Origin: CAVVIO01 sp963748095
GTDB lineage: Bacteria; Bacteroidota; Bacteroidia; Bacteroidales; UBA10428
Direction: 5' to 3'
NCBI GenBank assembly: GCA_963748095.1
Contig: CAVVIO010000026.1
Coordinates: 62,001 to 126,000 of the forward strand
Length of the DNA stretch: 64,000 bases
Positions 36,914-46,772 of the stretch are shown here, in pieces (the stretch's first letter is position 1; every line of letters starts with the position of its first letter). A program made the position numbers and the translations under genes. A model generated the notes under the pieces. The model saw only the letters and a program-made list of their open reading frames with translations. It was not told the DNA's origin and did no database searches.

Positions 36914-38456
36914 TTTTATTGAATATAGTATTAAGTCGGGAATTTCGCTGAGTGTTCTTTATCTGTTTTATTGGCTATTGATGCGAAATGACACTCATTT
37001 CAGGCTGAACCGGGCGTATTTGTTATTTTCCATTGCTATATCTCTTGTATTACCTTTCATTCATTCTGATAAACTGCCGGCAACACCTATTAAAAATTTT
37101 TTACCACCATTAATGATTTATTTCAATGATCCGGTTACGCCTTCAGAACTAAACTCAACCAGTCCATCGATTCCTGCAATAAATACATTGAAAATCCTTT
37201 TCATAATTTATATCTCGGGTATGTTTGTAGTATTTGCCAGACTGATTTACCAGGCTATTTACCTTCAGGCTGTTTCACGGTTATCGGACAAACAAAGAAA
37301 AAAAGGGTTTACCATCATTTCCATGAGTACAGATATGATGCCCTTTTCCTATTTCAGGAAGATATACCTGCCCATCCGGAAAATTGATAACGATTCTATG
37401 GATAGCATCATTGCACATGAGAAATCACACCTAATGCAGCACCATTACGCAGACCTGTTTATTATTGAAATGTTAGCCATATTTCAGTGGTTTAATCCAG
37501 TCGTATGGTTGTATGAAAAATCATTAAAAGAAATTCATGAATACCTTGCTGATGAGGCTGTGTTGAGTACAGGTGAAAATCAGGGAAAATACCAGGCCAT
37601 CCTTGTTAATCAGGTATTGGGTGGACCTGTTTTTGTTTTTACAAATCAATTTAATCAATCTTTAATTAAAAAACGAATTGTCATGATGAACAGATTAAAA
37701 ACTTCAAAATTGGCGCAACTCAAAGCTTTGTTTGTTGTGCCTGTAATTGCCACACTATTAGTGGCATTTGCAAACCCGCGAACCATTGCGCAAGTTACGC
37801 CCGTTGGGAAACAAATAACTGTAACCGGCCATGTAACAGAAAAAGCAACCGGTGAAGATATACCTGGCAGTGCAGTTATTGTTAAAGGGACGACTTTAGG
37901 TACCCTTACCGATATTCATGGTAATTATACCATAAATGTACCTGATAAAGATGCGGTTCTTGTATATTCCTTTGTAGGATTTAAAACACAGGAAATTCCG
38001 GTTGGGACCAATACAAAAATTAATGTTGAATTCGAGGGTGATGCTCTTGCATTGGATTTTTCAGGAGGGAATAAATTAAACGTTCGTAAGGATGATGACT
38101 TAAAAACGGTACAGAAAAACGATCATGCCGGAGGTAAAGAGGAAATGTATACCATTGTGGAGGATAATCCCAGTTATCCCGGTGGTACCGAGGCATTACA
38201 CAAGTTTCTCATGACAAACCTGAAATATCCTGAAACAGCAAAAAAGGATGGGATAGAAGGTACGGTACTGGTTCAATATGTTATCGACCATGATGGAAAA
38301 GTAAAGCAGGCAAAAGTTTTGCGCGGTGTATCACCTGAACTTGATCAGGAAGCTTTACGGCTTACCAACATGATCAAAGGATGGAAACCGGGCAGGCAGA
38401 ATGGTAAACCGATTAGGAGAGTGGTTACTATGCCAATAAAGTTTTCATTAAATTAA
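36906..38456 (+). CDS. BlaR1-type M56 peptidase fused to CarboxypepD-like and TonB C-terminal domains
   Basis: 516 aa. N-terminal M56 domain with membrane helices (about 8-24, 36-52, 98-118 and 275-292) and the zinc motif HEKSH at 170-174 on the cytoplasmic side, then WFNPVVWLYEKSLKEIHEYL and ADEAV. After the last helix come a CarboxypepD_reg-like domain (~300-380, VTGHVTEKATGEDIPGSAVI, FVGFKTQEIPVG) and a TonB C-terminal domain (~425-516, YPETAKKDGIEGTVLVQYVI, KVLRGVSPELDQEA). BlaR1 uses a penicillin-binding sensor; here the periplasmic part could instead contact outer-membrane partners as TonB does (inferred). It pairs with the overlapping BlaI gene. A weak hairpin follows at 38539. Confidence 0.9.
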   Translation: MNSFIEYSIKSGISLSVLYLFYWLLMRNDTHFRLNRAYLLFSIAISLVLPFIHSDKLPATPIKNFLPPLMIYFNDPVTPSELNSTSPSIPAINTLKILFIIYISGMFVVFARLIYQAIYLQAVSRLSDKQRKKGFTIISMSTDMMPFSYFRKIYLPIRKIDNDSMDSIIAHEKSHLMQHHYADLFIIEMLAIFQWFNPVVWLYEKSLKEIHEYLADEAVLSTGENQGKYQAILVNQVLGGPVFVFTNQFNQSLIKKRIVMMNRLKTSKLAQLKALFVVPVIATLLVAFANPRTIAQVTPVGKQITVTGHVTEKATGEDIPGSAVIVKGTTLGTLTDIHGNYTINVPDKDAVLVYSFVGFKTQEIPVGTNTKINVEFEGDALALDFSGGNKLNVRKDDDLKTVQKNDHAGGKEEMYTIVEDNPSYPGGTEALHKFLMTNLKYPETAKKDGIEGTVLVQYVIDHDGKVKQAKVLRGVSPELDQEALRLTNMIKGWKPGRQNGKPIRRVVTMPIKFSLN

Positions 38457-38538
38457 TACCAAATCTTTACTGATCTTTAAAAAGTTAATGTATATTTTTA
38501 CATTTTTGGGCTGCTTCTTCCAGACTTTCTTAAACCTG

Positions 38539-38567
38539 ATCCCCATCTTACATTCTGAGACGGGGAT
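38539..38567 (+). terminator. Weak hairpin after the M56-TonB gene
   Basis: atcccc (38539-38544) pairs with ggggat (38562-38567), extended by tct/aga around a small loop, with one mismatch. The downstream T run is short, so it may be only a weak terminator. Confidence 0.4.
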
Positions 38568-38747
38568 TTGGGCGTAATTCACCAATATTACTTAATCACT
38601 ATTTTCTGTTTGGTTTCATTTGCCAGAATTATATAAAGATTTGCAGCAATATTGTTACTAATGGTTTCCTATATGTCTCGTCACCATGTACATTAAGTTT
38701 AAAATATTTTATCTTTAAATAGATGCTTCAGTTTCTGCAAAATTATC

Positions 38748-40107
38748 CTATTGAACAGCCGCTTCAGGAACTCCGGATACATCCACAACTATAACTGCAT
38801 CTGTTGTATCCGGTGTATTTTCCGGTACAGATATTTCAATGTTCCCATTGGTAATGGTATAATCCAATAAGTTGGTTGCATCACCCATCAGGTAAATTTT
38901 ATTAACTGTATTCTTCAAAGACGGGATATTTAACTTTCCGTTAGCAGGCCATTTAAATACATGCGCATACAGTTTACCCTGTTTTTTCGTATAAAAACCC
39001 CAGTCAGGTTCGGTTTTGTAGGGACTTCTGGTTGTTCCGTATATACTGTTTCCGTAAACATTCATCCAGTTTCCAAAACTGTTTAATATGGCTATTGTCT
39101 GTTCCGGAACAGTTCCGTCTCCTTTAGGCCCTATGTTCAACAGGTAATTACCGTCACGTGATACGGTTTTCACCATTTCCTGTATAAGGCTGTCGGCTGA
39201 TTTATAATTTGTATCGGCAGCATTGTATCCCCATGAGTTGTTCATGGTACGACAGGTTTCCCATTGCCTGTCAAGCGGCGATTTGGGCACTTCATTTTCG
39301 GGACATTCGAAATCTCCCAATCCAAATCCGCGGGCTACCCTTTCGTTAACGATGATAGTAGAATCGAGTCCGGTAACATAATTATACAAATCGCTGCCAT
39401 CTGCTTTTGTCCACCAGCGGGTTGGGGTAGGAGGACCCGCGTTATATGTCCAGTCACCATCGAACCATAACACTGCCGGATGGTATCTAGTGACGAGTTC
39501 TTTCAGCTGTGCTTTCATATCTCTTATATAAGCTGTCCTGGCAGAATCGGAAGCCATTGTCGAATAGGTATACCAGTCTTTGCCATGGTAAATCTGTTGG
39601 GAAGGATGATTCCAGTCGAGAATGGAATAATACAGGCAAAATTTAATCCCTTCTGCTTCACATGAATCCTTAAGTTCCATGTAAAATATCCCGTGTTTTG
39701 AATTGTGTAAAATCAGGCAGATCGTACATTTTGGTTCCGGTAGTATCTTTGAAACTCTGCACATTTGTTTTCCACATAGAGAAGCCTTCGTGATGTTTGG
39801 CTGTAATGACCAGGTATTTCATCCCGGCTTTTTTTGCCAGTCGTGCTATTTCTCCCGCGTCGAAATTAACCGGATTGAAGTGGGATGAGACTTTTGTCTG
39901 ATAATCGGATTTTGTCCAGTTTTCGATACTAAAGGCCCATTCTCCATGGCCTAAATAGGAATAAGAGCCGAAGTGGATGAACATACCAAACCGGTCGTTA
40001 TACCACCAATTCAATTTTTGAGGTATTTTGTATTGAGCATTCACCTTTATCGATATCGTAATTAATAGAAATATAGCTAAGATGAATTGAATCGTGTATT
40101 TTTTCAT
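38748..40107 (-). pseudogene. GH29 alpha-L-fucosidase, one frameshift
   Basis: Undamaged length is about 453 aa. The N-terminal frame from ATG 40107 (signal peptide ending IKVNAQ) carries WWYNDRFGMFIHFGSYSYLG, AGMKYLVITAKHHEGFSMW and DLPDFTQFKTRDI, then stops at 39670. The second frame takes over at MELKDSCEAEGIKFCLYYSI and continues with VLWFDGDW (nucleophile Asp), GLGDFECPENEVP, SWGYN and DGNYLLNIGPKGDGTVPEQT. One extra T in the minus-strand TTTT (plus 39683-39686) explains the break. I choose ATG 40107 because it places the signal peptide first; an in-frame ATG lies at 40146. The enzyme removes alpha-L-fucose from glycans in the periplasm. It is isolated from the glucan locus. A small C-terminal beta domain follows the barrel. 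Confidence 0.87.
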
Positions 40108-40276
40108 TGTAAGATGATTAATAGTTCTGGTTCTTGTATTTATCATGAATTCTCAGGTTGTAAATTAAATAACTTTTCTTCTGGTTATGCGGTTGAAATG
40201 TTAAATATTAAGAGGGTATTTGTATATTATCATTTTGTGATGAAGTAAAGCCGCAATAACAATGATGTTTTATCGG

Positions 40277-40870
40277 TTAATCTTTTGCATTCATTTCATT
40301 TTTGAAAATTATTTCGATCCGTTTATCTGGGACAAGCCAGATGAAAGCCACGAGTACATAGATTCCTCCGGATATCCAGGGAGTGAAACAGGTAGAAATA
40401 ATAGCTATAAGATATAAAACAGGAGATAGTTTTCCTTTGATATCTTTTCCTATTGCACGGGCAAGCAATGATTGCGGGCCTTGACTTTTTAAAATGCGGA
40501 ACTGGAGAATCCAGTAAGCAACGGCTGCCATCATCAGAACAACACCGTAAAGGGCCATGGGAACGGGAGCAAAATGATTTTCTCCTATCCAGCCTGTAAC
40601 AAAAGGTACTAACGACAGCCAGAAAAGCAGATGAAGATTTGCCCATAAAATATCACCGGTTACGTATTTTACCGTGTGCATCATGTGATGGTGGTTGTTC
40701 CAGTAAATAGCCAGGTAGATAAAACTGATTATATAACTTATAATAATTGGAATTAATGGTTTTAAATCATTAAAATTGCTGCCATGTGGGACCCTTATTT
40801 CCAGGACCATAATGGTGATAATGATGGCCAGTACGCCATCGCTGAATGCTTCCAACCGATTTTTGTTCAT
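40277..40870 (-). CDS. TMEM175-type (DUF1211) potassium channel-like membrane protein
   Basis: 197 aa with six predicted membrane helices. The N-terminus NRLEAFSDGVLAIIITIMVL is the TMEM175 signature, in which the FSD motif of the first helix is essential for folding; a second hallmark is YWNNHHHMMHTV. Bacterial members form potassium-permeable channels with two repeats per two chains, or one repeat of six helices per chain as here, assembling as tetramers. It stands alone between the GH29 gene and the barrel gene, all on the minus strand but widely spaced (169 and 272 bp). Confidence 0.88.
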   Translation of the reverse strand: MNKNRLEAFSDGVLAIIITIMVLEIRVPHGSNFNDLKPLIPIIISYIISFIYLAIYWNNHHHMMHTVKYVTGDILWANLHLLFWLSLVPFVTGWIGENHFAPVPMALYGVVLMMAAVAYWILQFRILKSQGPQSLLARAIGKDIKGKLSPVLYLIAIISTCFTPWISGGIYVLVAFIWLVPDKRIEIIFKNEMNAKD

Positions 40871-41142
40871 GATAATAATATAGTTAAATATAAAATTTAT
40901 TAAAGGTCATTATTGCCCTGGTAATTATCAAGCAAAAAGCGCCTTATCATCATAGGGCCAAGATACTTAAAACCGGAAAGCATTGCAACTTTGATCATCT
41001 GTTAGTGAGGGATCAAATTGATATTAAATAGTCATTCTGTCTTTCCGGTGATTGAAGATAGTAATCTGCAAAAAATAAGGCAACAGGAATAAAAATCCGT
41101 TTATCAAACGATTATCTTTAGTAAAGAATCCCTATTTTTTAA

Positions 41143-41892
41143 TTACAAATCATATACTATTCCAAATGTTAACCCATAACTGATTAAATGTTCCCTGGTA
41201 GTTTTATCCTTATTGTTAAACATATTAATATAATACAAATTATCCCTGATATCCGTATTTTCATTGCCAATTAAATCGTAATATATCCTGGGAAGAAAAG
41301 TAATATTCAATTTTTCTGCAAATCTGTATCCAACGCCTAAACCAATATCGAACATCAAACCGATTTTACCGGTATGCGATTCACTATTTCTACGGTATAT
41401 CATTTGTTCGTCTGTCATTCCAAATTCCTTTCTCAGGATCCATTCCACTTTGTTAGAAACCGGAAACACAACCGATGGGCCTGCACTTACCTGAAAATTT
41501 AATTTTCTGGTCGTCTCATAGATTAAATGGAAAGGGATGTAATAGTTTCTGTTTGTGTAATGATATAATTCAGATTTGAATCCTGCAGTTAATGGTGAAA
41601 ACCCAGGGTCGATTATTATTTTTTCCTTAGTCGAATAACCGTTTTCAGAATAACCTATACCTGTTTCGATCTTAAATCTGTCATTGTATTTTTTACCGAT
41701 CAGCAATTCAATATTAAATCCCGGCAGGTAAGTTTCATTCGAATTTCTGTAATTGCGATACAGATCTGATCCGGATTTGGTTATTAACCGGTAATTATAT
41801 AAATATCCTGAACTTATCCCAAATGAAAGTTTTGATTGTGCCTGAATACTAGTCATACAAAATGTCATCAAAAGCAGGATTATAAATTTCAT
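41143..41892 (-). CDS. Outer-membrane beta-barrel protein (PorT-like, PF13568 type)
   Basis: 249 aa. A signal peptide ends SIQAQ near residue 19, followed by alternating short strands typical of small Bacteroidota barrels: KLSFGISSGYLYNYRL, PGFNIELLIGKKYND, FKIETGIGYSENGYST, YYIPFHLIYETTRKLNFQVS and GLMFDIGLGVGYRFAEKLNI, ending in a strand with a terminal Leu (FGIVYDL). No ligand can be named. It is 76 bp downstream of the small lipoprotein gene and probably in the same transcript. Confidence 0.78.
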   Translation of the reverse strand: MKFIILLLMTFCMTSIQAQSKLSFGISSGYLYNYRLITKSGSDLYRNYRNSNETYLPGFNIELLIGKKYNDRFKIETGIGYSENGYSTKEKIIIDPGFSPLTAGFKSELYHYTNRNYYIPFHLIYETTRKLNFQVSAGPSVVFPVSNKVEWILRKEFGMTDEQMIYRRNSESHTGKIGLMFDIGLGVGYRFAEKLNITFLPRIYYDLIGNENTDIRDNLYYINMFNNKDKTTREHLISYGLTFGIVYDL

Positions 41893-41968
41893 TGACTGTG
41901 TTCTTTTATAATTGCGATTAATAGAAAATTACTCATAGTCAGAATTTCATAGACTGATTTAATTGAAA

Positions 41969-42454
41969 TTAAGGATTAGTTATTATCAGTTTTTGATCTT
42001 TCTTCAACACTTCAATAATCCGTTTGTCATTTCTATTATCGATTAATTGGTTATCGGTTCTGAAAAAGCCATATTCAATTTTTACTGTTAATTTATTCCC
42101 GGTTGTATAAGGGTCAATTATTATCCCGTAAGGAGTGACCTGGGAATAGGCAGGGAAAAATTTCCCGGTATAAACGGTCTCTCCATATACATTTAATGTG
42201 AAAGGCAGTCCTCCTGAAGGAAAGTAATACTTTTTTATCTTTTTTGCTGCATTGTCATCAATCAGAAAAGTATAGTTAGACGAGTCGTAACCGATGATTT
42301 CGGAATAATGGATTATATCAGAGATCACATCCGTATTGTTGACATTTACATAAGCCTGGTAAGAAATATTCAAAGGTTCTTCAGGTTTTTCTTTTGAACA
42401 ATTATACAGATTTACTAATAGGAAAGTCAATAACAGCTGTTTGATGATTGTCAT
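41969..42454 (-). CDS. Hypothetical lipoprotein
   Basis: 161 aa. A short signal peptide ends in the lipobox LYNC (Cys near residue 19), followed by a charged linker KEKPEEP. The remainder is beta-rich with no cysteine and no motif I recognise (ISYQAYVNVNNTDVISDIIH, GETVYTGKFFPAY, NKLTVKIEYGFFRTD). It precedes the barrel gene by 76 bp on the same strand, which suggests a paired envelope role, but I can assign no function. Confidence 0.65.
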   Translation of the reverse strand: MTIIKQLLLTFLLVNLYNCSKEKPEEPLNISYQAYVNVNNTDVISDIIHYSEIIGYDSSNYTFLIDDNAAKKIKKYYFPSGGLPFTLNVYGETVYTGKFFPAYSQVTPYGIIIDPYTTGNKLTVKIEYGFFRTDNQLIDNRNDKRIIEVLKKDQKLIITNP

Positions 42455-42669
42455 GGATTCGTTTTTTACTAAAGATTCAATGCCAGGGTAAATGGTTGCG
42501 TCGTGTCACCAGATTTTATTGTAAATCGAAGACAAAAAAGCTTACATTCCTTTTCTGAAAATAAATCGACATTTATACCTTAATTGCAATAAAATATGTT
42601 TTATCGTTATGGTATGTAGAATGCAAGACTGGTGTATGTTAAATTTATACTTTACTGCTAATTTTTAAG

Positions 42670-44625
42670 TCAGATTTTCGACAAAACAATTTTCTCATTC
42701 CCCTTTTTAACAATATCGTTAAAATAACTTTTTATTATTGAATACTGATCAGTCGTATAAACAGATTTTTTAAAATAATAACTAAAAGAAACATTGATTT
42801 TATTTTTGTCGGATGTAACAAAATAACTCATCTGGAATAGTTCGTTATCAATCATAGAATTCTCTGGCAGGTAAACTGTTTTATAATCAACAGGAATAGT
42901 TATAATCGAGTTATAAGTCCTTATTTTCGGATAAGTCATATCAATCGGATAGGTGCGTGTTTTTTGTTTCAAAGGATTATCTGAGAAACATTCGTTCAGG
43001 AAAGGTGAAATGTATATTTTGTTATTTACCATTTCATTTTTATCAGAAATTCTGAATTTCATCAAATAGGGTTCACTATTATTTTCCGGATTATTAATGT
43101 TAAGCGAAGAATCTATCAGCATATATCCTTCATCACGTATCTTCTCAATGAGCTTGTCTTTATCATCACCATAAGTATTCCTGAAATATAAGGCGCTATA
43201 CTCTGTTGCATTTCGTGAAATTGTTGATAGCCAACCTGTATCGGACACGTTCATTTGTAATATTGTATTTAATCGTGATGGGGTTTTACACTCCAGACTA
43301 ACCCATTCCACTTTTTCTTTATTTATAATAAGTCCTTGGTCGTTTATACAATATGGCGGAATTCTATTGTTGGAACAATGACTATCCGTTGCATCGGAGA
43401 GAATGGTATTACTGTCAATTTTGGCAGCTATTAAAACATAATTGAAAAAATGGCTGAAAGGATAATTATATTTTATTTTCCCGTTTTCACGGGTACTGAT
43501 TAATACCGGATAAGCTTCTATTCCGCAGGCATTAAGCAGACCCACTGTAAATAAATTAATATCCGCAGAATTTCCATATCCATCCTTTATAAATTCATCC
43601 GCGGATTTTGAACAGAATTTACTAACGATATTATTCCAGTTGTAATTACTTTTTACATAGTTCAGGATATAATCAAATTTTTCATCGGGCGATTTATCTT
43701 GTAACGTTTGCAAATTAATAAGCTTCGATCCTGTTTTCTCACTTTTGTTTTCATATTTTCCAAAATGCGAGTTTTTCAGCATACTTTTAATCATATCGGG
43801 CCAGGTAGTAATAATACTTACATTTGCTCCGTCAGGGTGAATAATTTTAGATAACTGAAAATCTATTTTAATAATATAATCATTAATTGAAGTAATATAT
43901 TCTTCATCCTTAAATGCAGGAAGATTTTTCATTGTATATTTAGAAATCATATCCTGAAATTTTATCGGTCCGAACTGGCGGATAAATCCGTCATCTTTAT
44001 ATGTTGTCTGTTCGTCGAATTTGTTGGCTCCCTGCAACAACCAGGAGTATTCATAGAAAGGTATCATGTCTACTTCATATTCACTATAGATAACAGGTAT
44101 TCTCCATTGAAAATTCCAGTCCCGAAGGTTAAATACATACTGTGAACTGATCTTGTATTTGTATTCAATTATAGAACCGGCTTTGACATCCGGCATGGCA
44201 AATTTTTTATTATTCCAGTAGTCATTAATTTTCTCATCATGGCAAACGGCAGTGTTCAAGGCAGTTTTTCTTAACTGGCCATTTTCATAATTATAAGTAT
44301 AAGCTTTTATATCATATACTTTTTCGTAGATACCACCTTCCTGGTAAAATGGAATTTCTACTTCAGCCCATTTTAGCCCGGCTTCTGTAAATATTTTTAT
44401 TCGGGTTGTACGCTCAAAAATTACATCAAAAGAATTTTGATTTTCTGAGAAATATGATTTTCCAATATCAAACAGAACTACAGCATCGGCGGACTTGTCT
44501 CCCGGATATAAATTCAAATCTGCTTCCTCCTGACTGATCCGTCCAAACTCTTTGGGATAATCCTGTCCTTCCAAAGAAATAAACGAACTAAAAACTGATA
44601 TTAAGATAAGTAAATAATATTTCAT
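42670..44625 (-). CDS. DUF3857 transglutaminase-like protein with degenerate catalytic residues
   Basis: 651 aa. Signal peptide to about residue 20, DUF3857 beta domain (~50-270, RTTRIKIFTEAGLKWAEVEI, MPDVKAGSIIEYKYKI), transglutaminase-like core (~290-420) and a DUF3858-like C-terminal domain. The expected Cys motif GDCKD is replaced by GNSADIN near residue 352, and the expected His in FNHV is Tyr (FFNYVLIA); the Asp (SDATD) remains. It is therefore probably not an active transglutaminase or cysteine protease. The ATG overlaps the stop of the upstream paralogue by 4 bp (ATGA), so translation is coupled. A partner or scaffold role beside the intact paralogue is inferred. Family function in Bacteroidota is largely unknown. 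Confidence 0.82.
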   Translation of the reverse strand: MKYYLLILISVFSSFISLEGQDYPKEFGRISQEEADLNLYPGDKSADAVVLFDIGKSYFSENQNSFDVIFERTTRIKIFTEAGLKWAEVEIPFYQEGGIYEKVYDIKAYTYNYENGQLRKTALNTAVCHDEKINDYWNNKKFAMPDVKAGSIIEYKYKISSQYVFNLRDWNFQWRIPVIYSEYEVDMIPFYEYSWLLQGANKFDEQTTYKDDGFIRQFGPIKFQDMISKYTMKNLPAFKDEEYITSINDYIIKIDFQLSKIIHPDGANVSIITTWPDMIKSMLKNSHFGKYENKSEKTGSKLINLQTLQDKSPDEKFDYILNYVKSNYNWNNIVSKFCSKSADEFIKDGYGNSADINLFTVGLLNACGIEAYPVLISTRENGKIKYNYPFSHFFNYVLIAAKIDSNTILSDATDSHCSNNRIPPYCINDQGLIINKEKVEWVSLECKTPSRLNTILQMNVSDTGWLSTISRNATEYSALYFRNTYGDDKDKLIEKIRDEGYMLIDSSLNINNPENNSEPYLMKFRISDKNEMVNNKIYISPFLNECFSDNPLKQKTRTYPIDMTYPKIRTYNSIITIPVDYKTVYLPENSMIDNELFQMSYFVTSDKNKINVSFSYYFKKSVYTTDQYSIIKSYFNDIVKKGNEKIVLSKI

Positions 44626-46499
44626 TTTTCATCTTTATTTGTAGTTATCATATAAGTATTGTTTTCAATACCTTCCACATTTTTCAAAAATGCATAAAAG
44701 CTCCTGTATTTTTCATCAGAAAAATTTCCGGAGTTGAGTAAAAACTTTTTGATAATCTTTACTTTATTTTTTTCCGGAATAAACTCAATTGAGTAATGAC
44801 CGAATTCATTTTGTATTGATTGATTTTCAGGCAAGGATGAAATAGTATAATTTTCAGGAGTAATATATTCCAACGTGTCGATTTTATAAATCGGATAATC
44901 CAACTGAACTGGAAGTTTTCTTTTACCTGGCATTTCAAAATCAGGAAAAGTAAAAGGCATCAGTGCAATAAGAATTTCATTGCCATATTGTTTATATATT
45001 TTATTCGTTCTGGCAGAATAGGATAAATATATTATAGATGAATCCCGCCCGGGATGCATTAATTTATAATCAACTATATTGAATCCTTTTTCAATAAAGT
45101 TGTTCCTGATAATTTGTGATTTCACGGATTCGCTGTAATTGCGGGATATGTAAAACAGATCATCAAAATTTTTCCCTCTGTATGAATTTTTAAAATTTAC
45201 AATTGCTTCATTTTGATTGTCTGGTTTCAATGTAACTGTTCTGGTTTCAAGAACTTCTTCTTTTGTCATAGAAGGAGTTCTGGTAAAATAGCTGGAGTCT
45301 TTTTTAATAATGAATGCATTCCTGTTCTGTGTGAAGGTCCCCAGGTAGTTAAAGGGTCCGTTGCTGGTACAATCGAGCCAGAGTGTATCCTTTTGCAGAG
45401 GAACACATAATATTACATGGTTGAATTGCAGAGAGGGAAACCCTTTGTTTATTTTTTTTATCGGAGATCCGGCATATACTATTGTATAGTAAGATCGGAT
45501 ACCTGCTATGTTTAATACCGATTTAAAATAGTTTGTTAATGCTTTACAATCGCCATATTTATTTTCTGCTACATAAGATGCCGGATAGGGTTTAAGCCCT
45601 CCTGTTTCAATAGATATGTTAATATACCGTGTTGCATCCTGTAAATAGTGATATAATTTTCTTATTTTTTCTTTTTTAGAGGTCGCATTTCTTGTAACCT
45701 CTGATATTTTGTTTTTTTCACTCAGTGGTAAGTAGGAGAGCTCCTGAATCAGGTTATATTGCCAGTTGCCAAAAGTTTGCCAGCTATCGAAAGAACCTGT
45801 TATATCATAGTTGAATTCCCTGGCGACTATTTCAACTGTTGGTAAGAAATTTCCGGCAGAAGGAGAAAATACTTCAGGAGTGATAATATTCTTGTAAGAT
45901 GTTTCCCAGGTGTACTTTTTAATTCCTTCCGCAGGGTCCATCCTAAAGCTGTCTATATATTGGGATTTATATGAGATCTCATAGTCTTTAGGTATTTCCA
46001 CATTTAATACAGCTTTTAGAGTTGGGACTTTTATGTCGATTATAGGCAACCAATAATCGAGATAAATGAATTCCCGTTGTTGAACCTGATAAGAGTAGAT
46101 AATACTATAGGGGTAAATATTATGCTTCAGGGTAAATTTTTTCACATAATTATCCTGGTAAAATGCACCTTCCGAGATGAAGCTTTTTTCAGAAATATTA
46201 CTCTTTTTTAATTTTTTTATAATATTTCCTTTGTCATCCTTAATATATGCTTCTATTTTCGAAACTTTATTTAGCCTGGAATAGGGTATTTCTACCTTTG
46301 TGAATTTTTCTCCCGCCCTGTTGTTGATTTTTATTTCATAATATAACGACTTATGCATTGTGCCATTTACGACTGATATATCCGTTTCCTGAAAAACCAG
46401 TTCAGCATCAGGATTTTGAGCAGATAATGAACTTCCCTGACACATTAGAAGTACTGTAGTTAAAGTACTCAATAAATCGATCAATAAAATACGCTTCAT
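44622..46499 (-). CDS. DUF3857 transglutaminase-like protein with intact catalytic triad
   Basis: 625 aa, secreted (signal peptide ending SLSAQ). A DUF3857 domain (~45-260) contains YYEIKINNRAGEKFTKVEIP and YSYQVQQREFIYLDYWLPII. The transglutaminase-like core has the Cys in NKYGDCKALTNYFKSV (near residue 317), the His in LQFNHVILCV and the Asp in LWLDCTS, so the Cys-His-Asp triad is complete. A C-terminal beta domain follows. It is the first gene of the pair with the degenerate paralogue at 42670 (4-bp overlap). Such proteins are periplasmic and presumed to act on peptides or proteins; the substrate is unknown. Confidence 0.85.
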   Translation of the reverse strand: MKRILLIDLLSTLTTVLLMCQGSSLSAQNPDAELVFQETDISVVNGTMHKSLYYEIKINNRAGEKFTKVEIPYSRLNKVSKIEAYIKDDKGNIIKKLKKSNISEKSFISEGAFYQDNYVKKFTLKHNIYPYSIIYSYQVQQREFIYLDYWLPIIDIKVPTLKAVLNVEIPKDYEISYKSQYIDSFRMDPAEGIKKYTWETSYKNIITPEVFSPSAGNFLPTVEIVAREFNYDITGSFDSWQTFGNWQYNLIQELSYLPLSEKNKISEVTRNATSKKEKIRKLYHYLQDATRYINISIETGGLKPYPASYVAENKYGDCKALTNYFKSVLNIAGIRSYYTIVYAGSPIKKINKGFPSLQFNHVILCVPLQKDTLWLDCTSNGPFNYLGTFTQNRNAFIIKKDSSYFTRTPSMTKEEVLETRTVTLKPDNQNEAIVNFKNSYRGKNFDDLFYISRNYSESVKSQIIRNNFIEKGFNIVDYKLMHPGRDSSIIYLSYSARTNKIYKQYGNEILIALMPFTFPDFEMPGKRKLPVQLDYPIYKIDTLEYITPENYTISSLPENQSIQNEFGHYSIEFIPEKNKVKIIKKFLLNSGNFSDEKYRSFYAFLKNVEGIENNTYMITTNKDEK

Positions 46500-46730
46500 A
46501 GGTAATTAAACCTGAACGGCCTGATATATGTGATATGCCTGTTTTAAAGAATAATTAGTTTCAATTTGTTCCCAACATAATGAAAAAAAACTGCATTTCC
46601 AAATCGTAACAATAAGAAATTATATATACAGGATTGGGGTAAATACTTTTTGTATTACGGCTGGTAAATATGGTGCAGGGAAGTGGCGGAAAAATTGAGA
46701 AGAGAAATTATTTTTGAGAAAACAGAAATA

Positions 46731-46760
46731 AAGTGGCCCGATAATTTAATCAGGCCACTT
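46731..46760 (-). terminator. Terminator of the M56-M23 gene
   Basis: aagtggcc (46731-46738) pairs with ggccactt (46753-46760), with a further gat/atc pairing inside. On the minus strand it is followed by tatttctgtttt. It lies 12 bp past the stop codon of the M56-M23 gene; read on the plus strand its T-rich flank would also work. Confidence 0.65.
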
Positions 46761-46772
46761 TCTTATTTTCAA

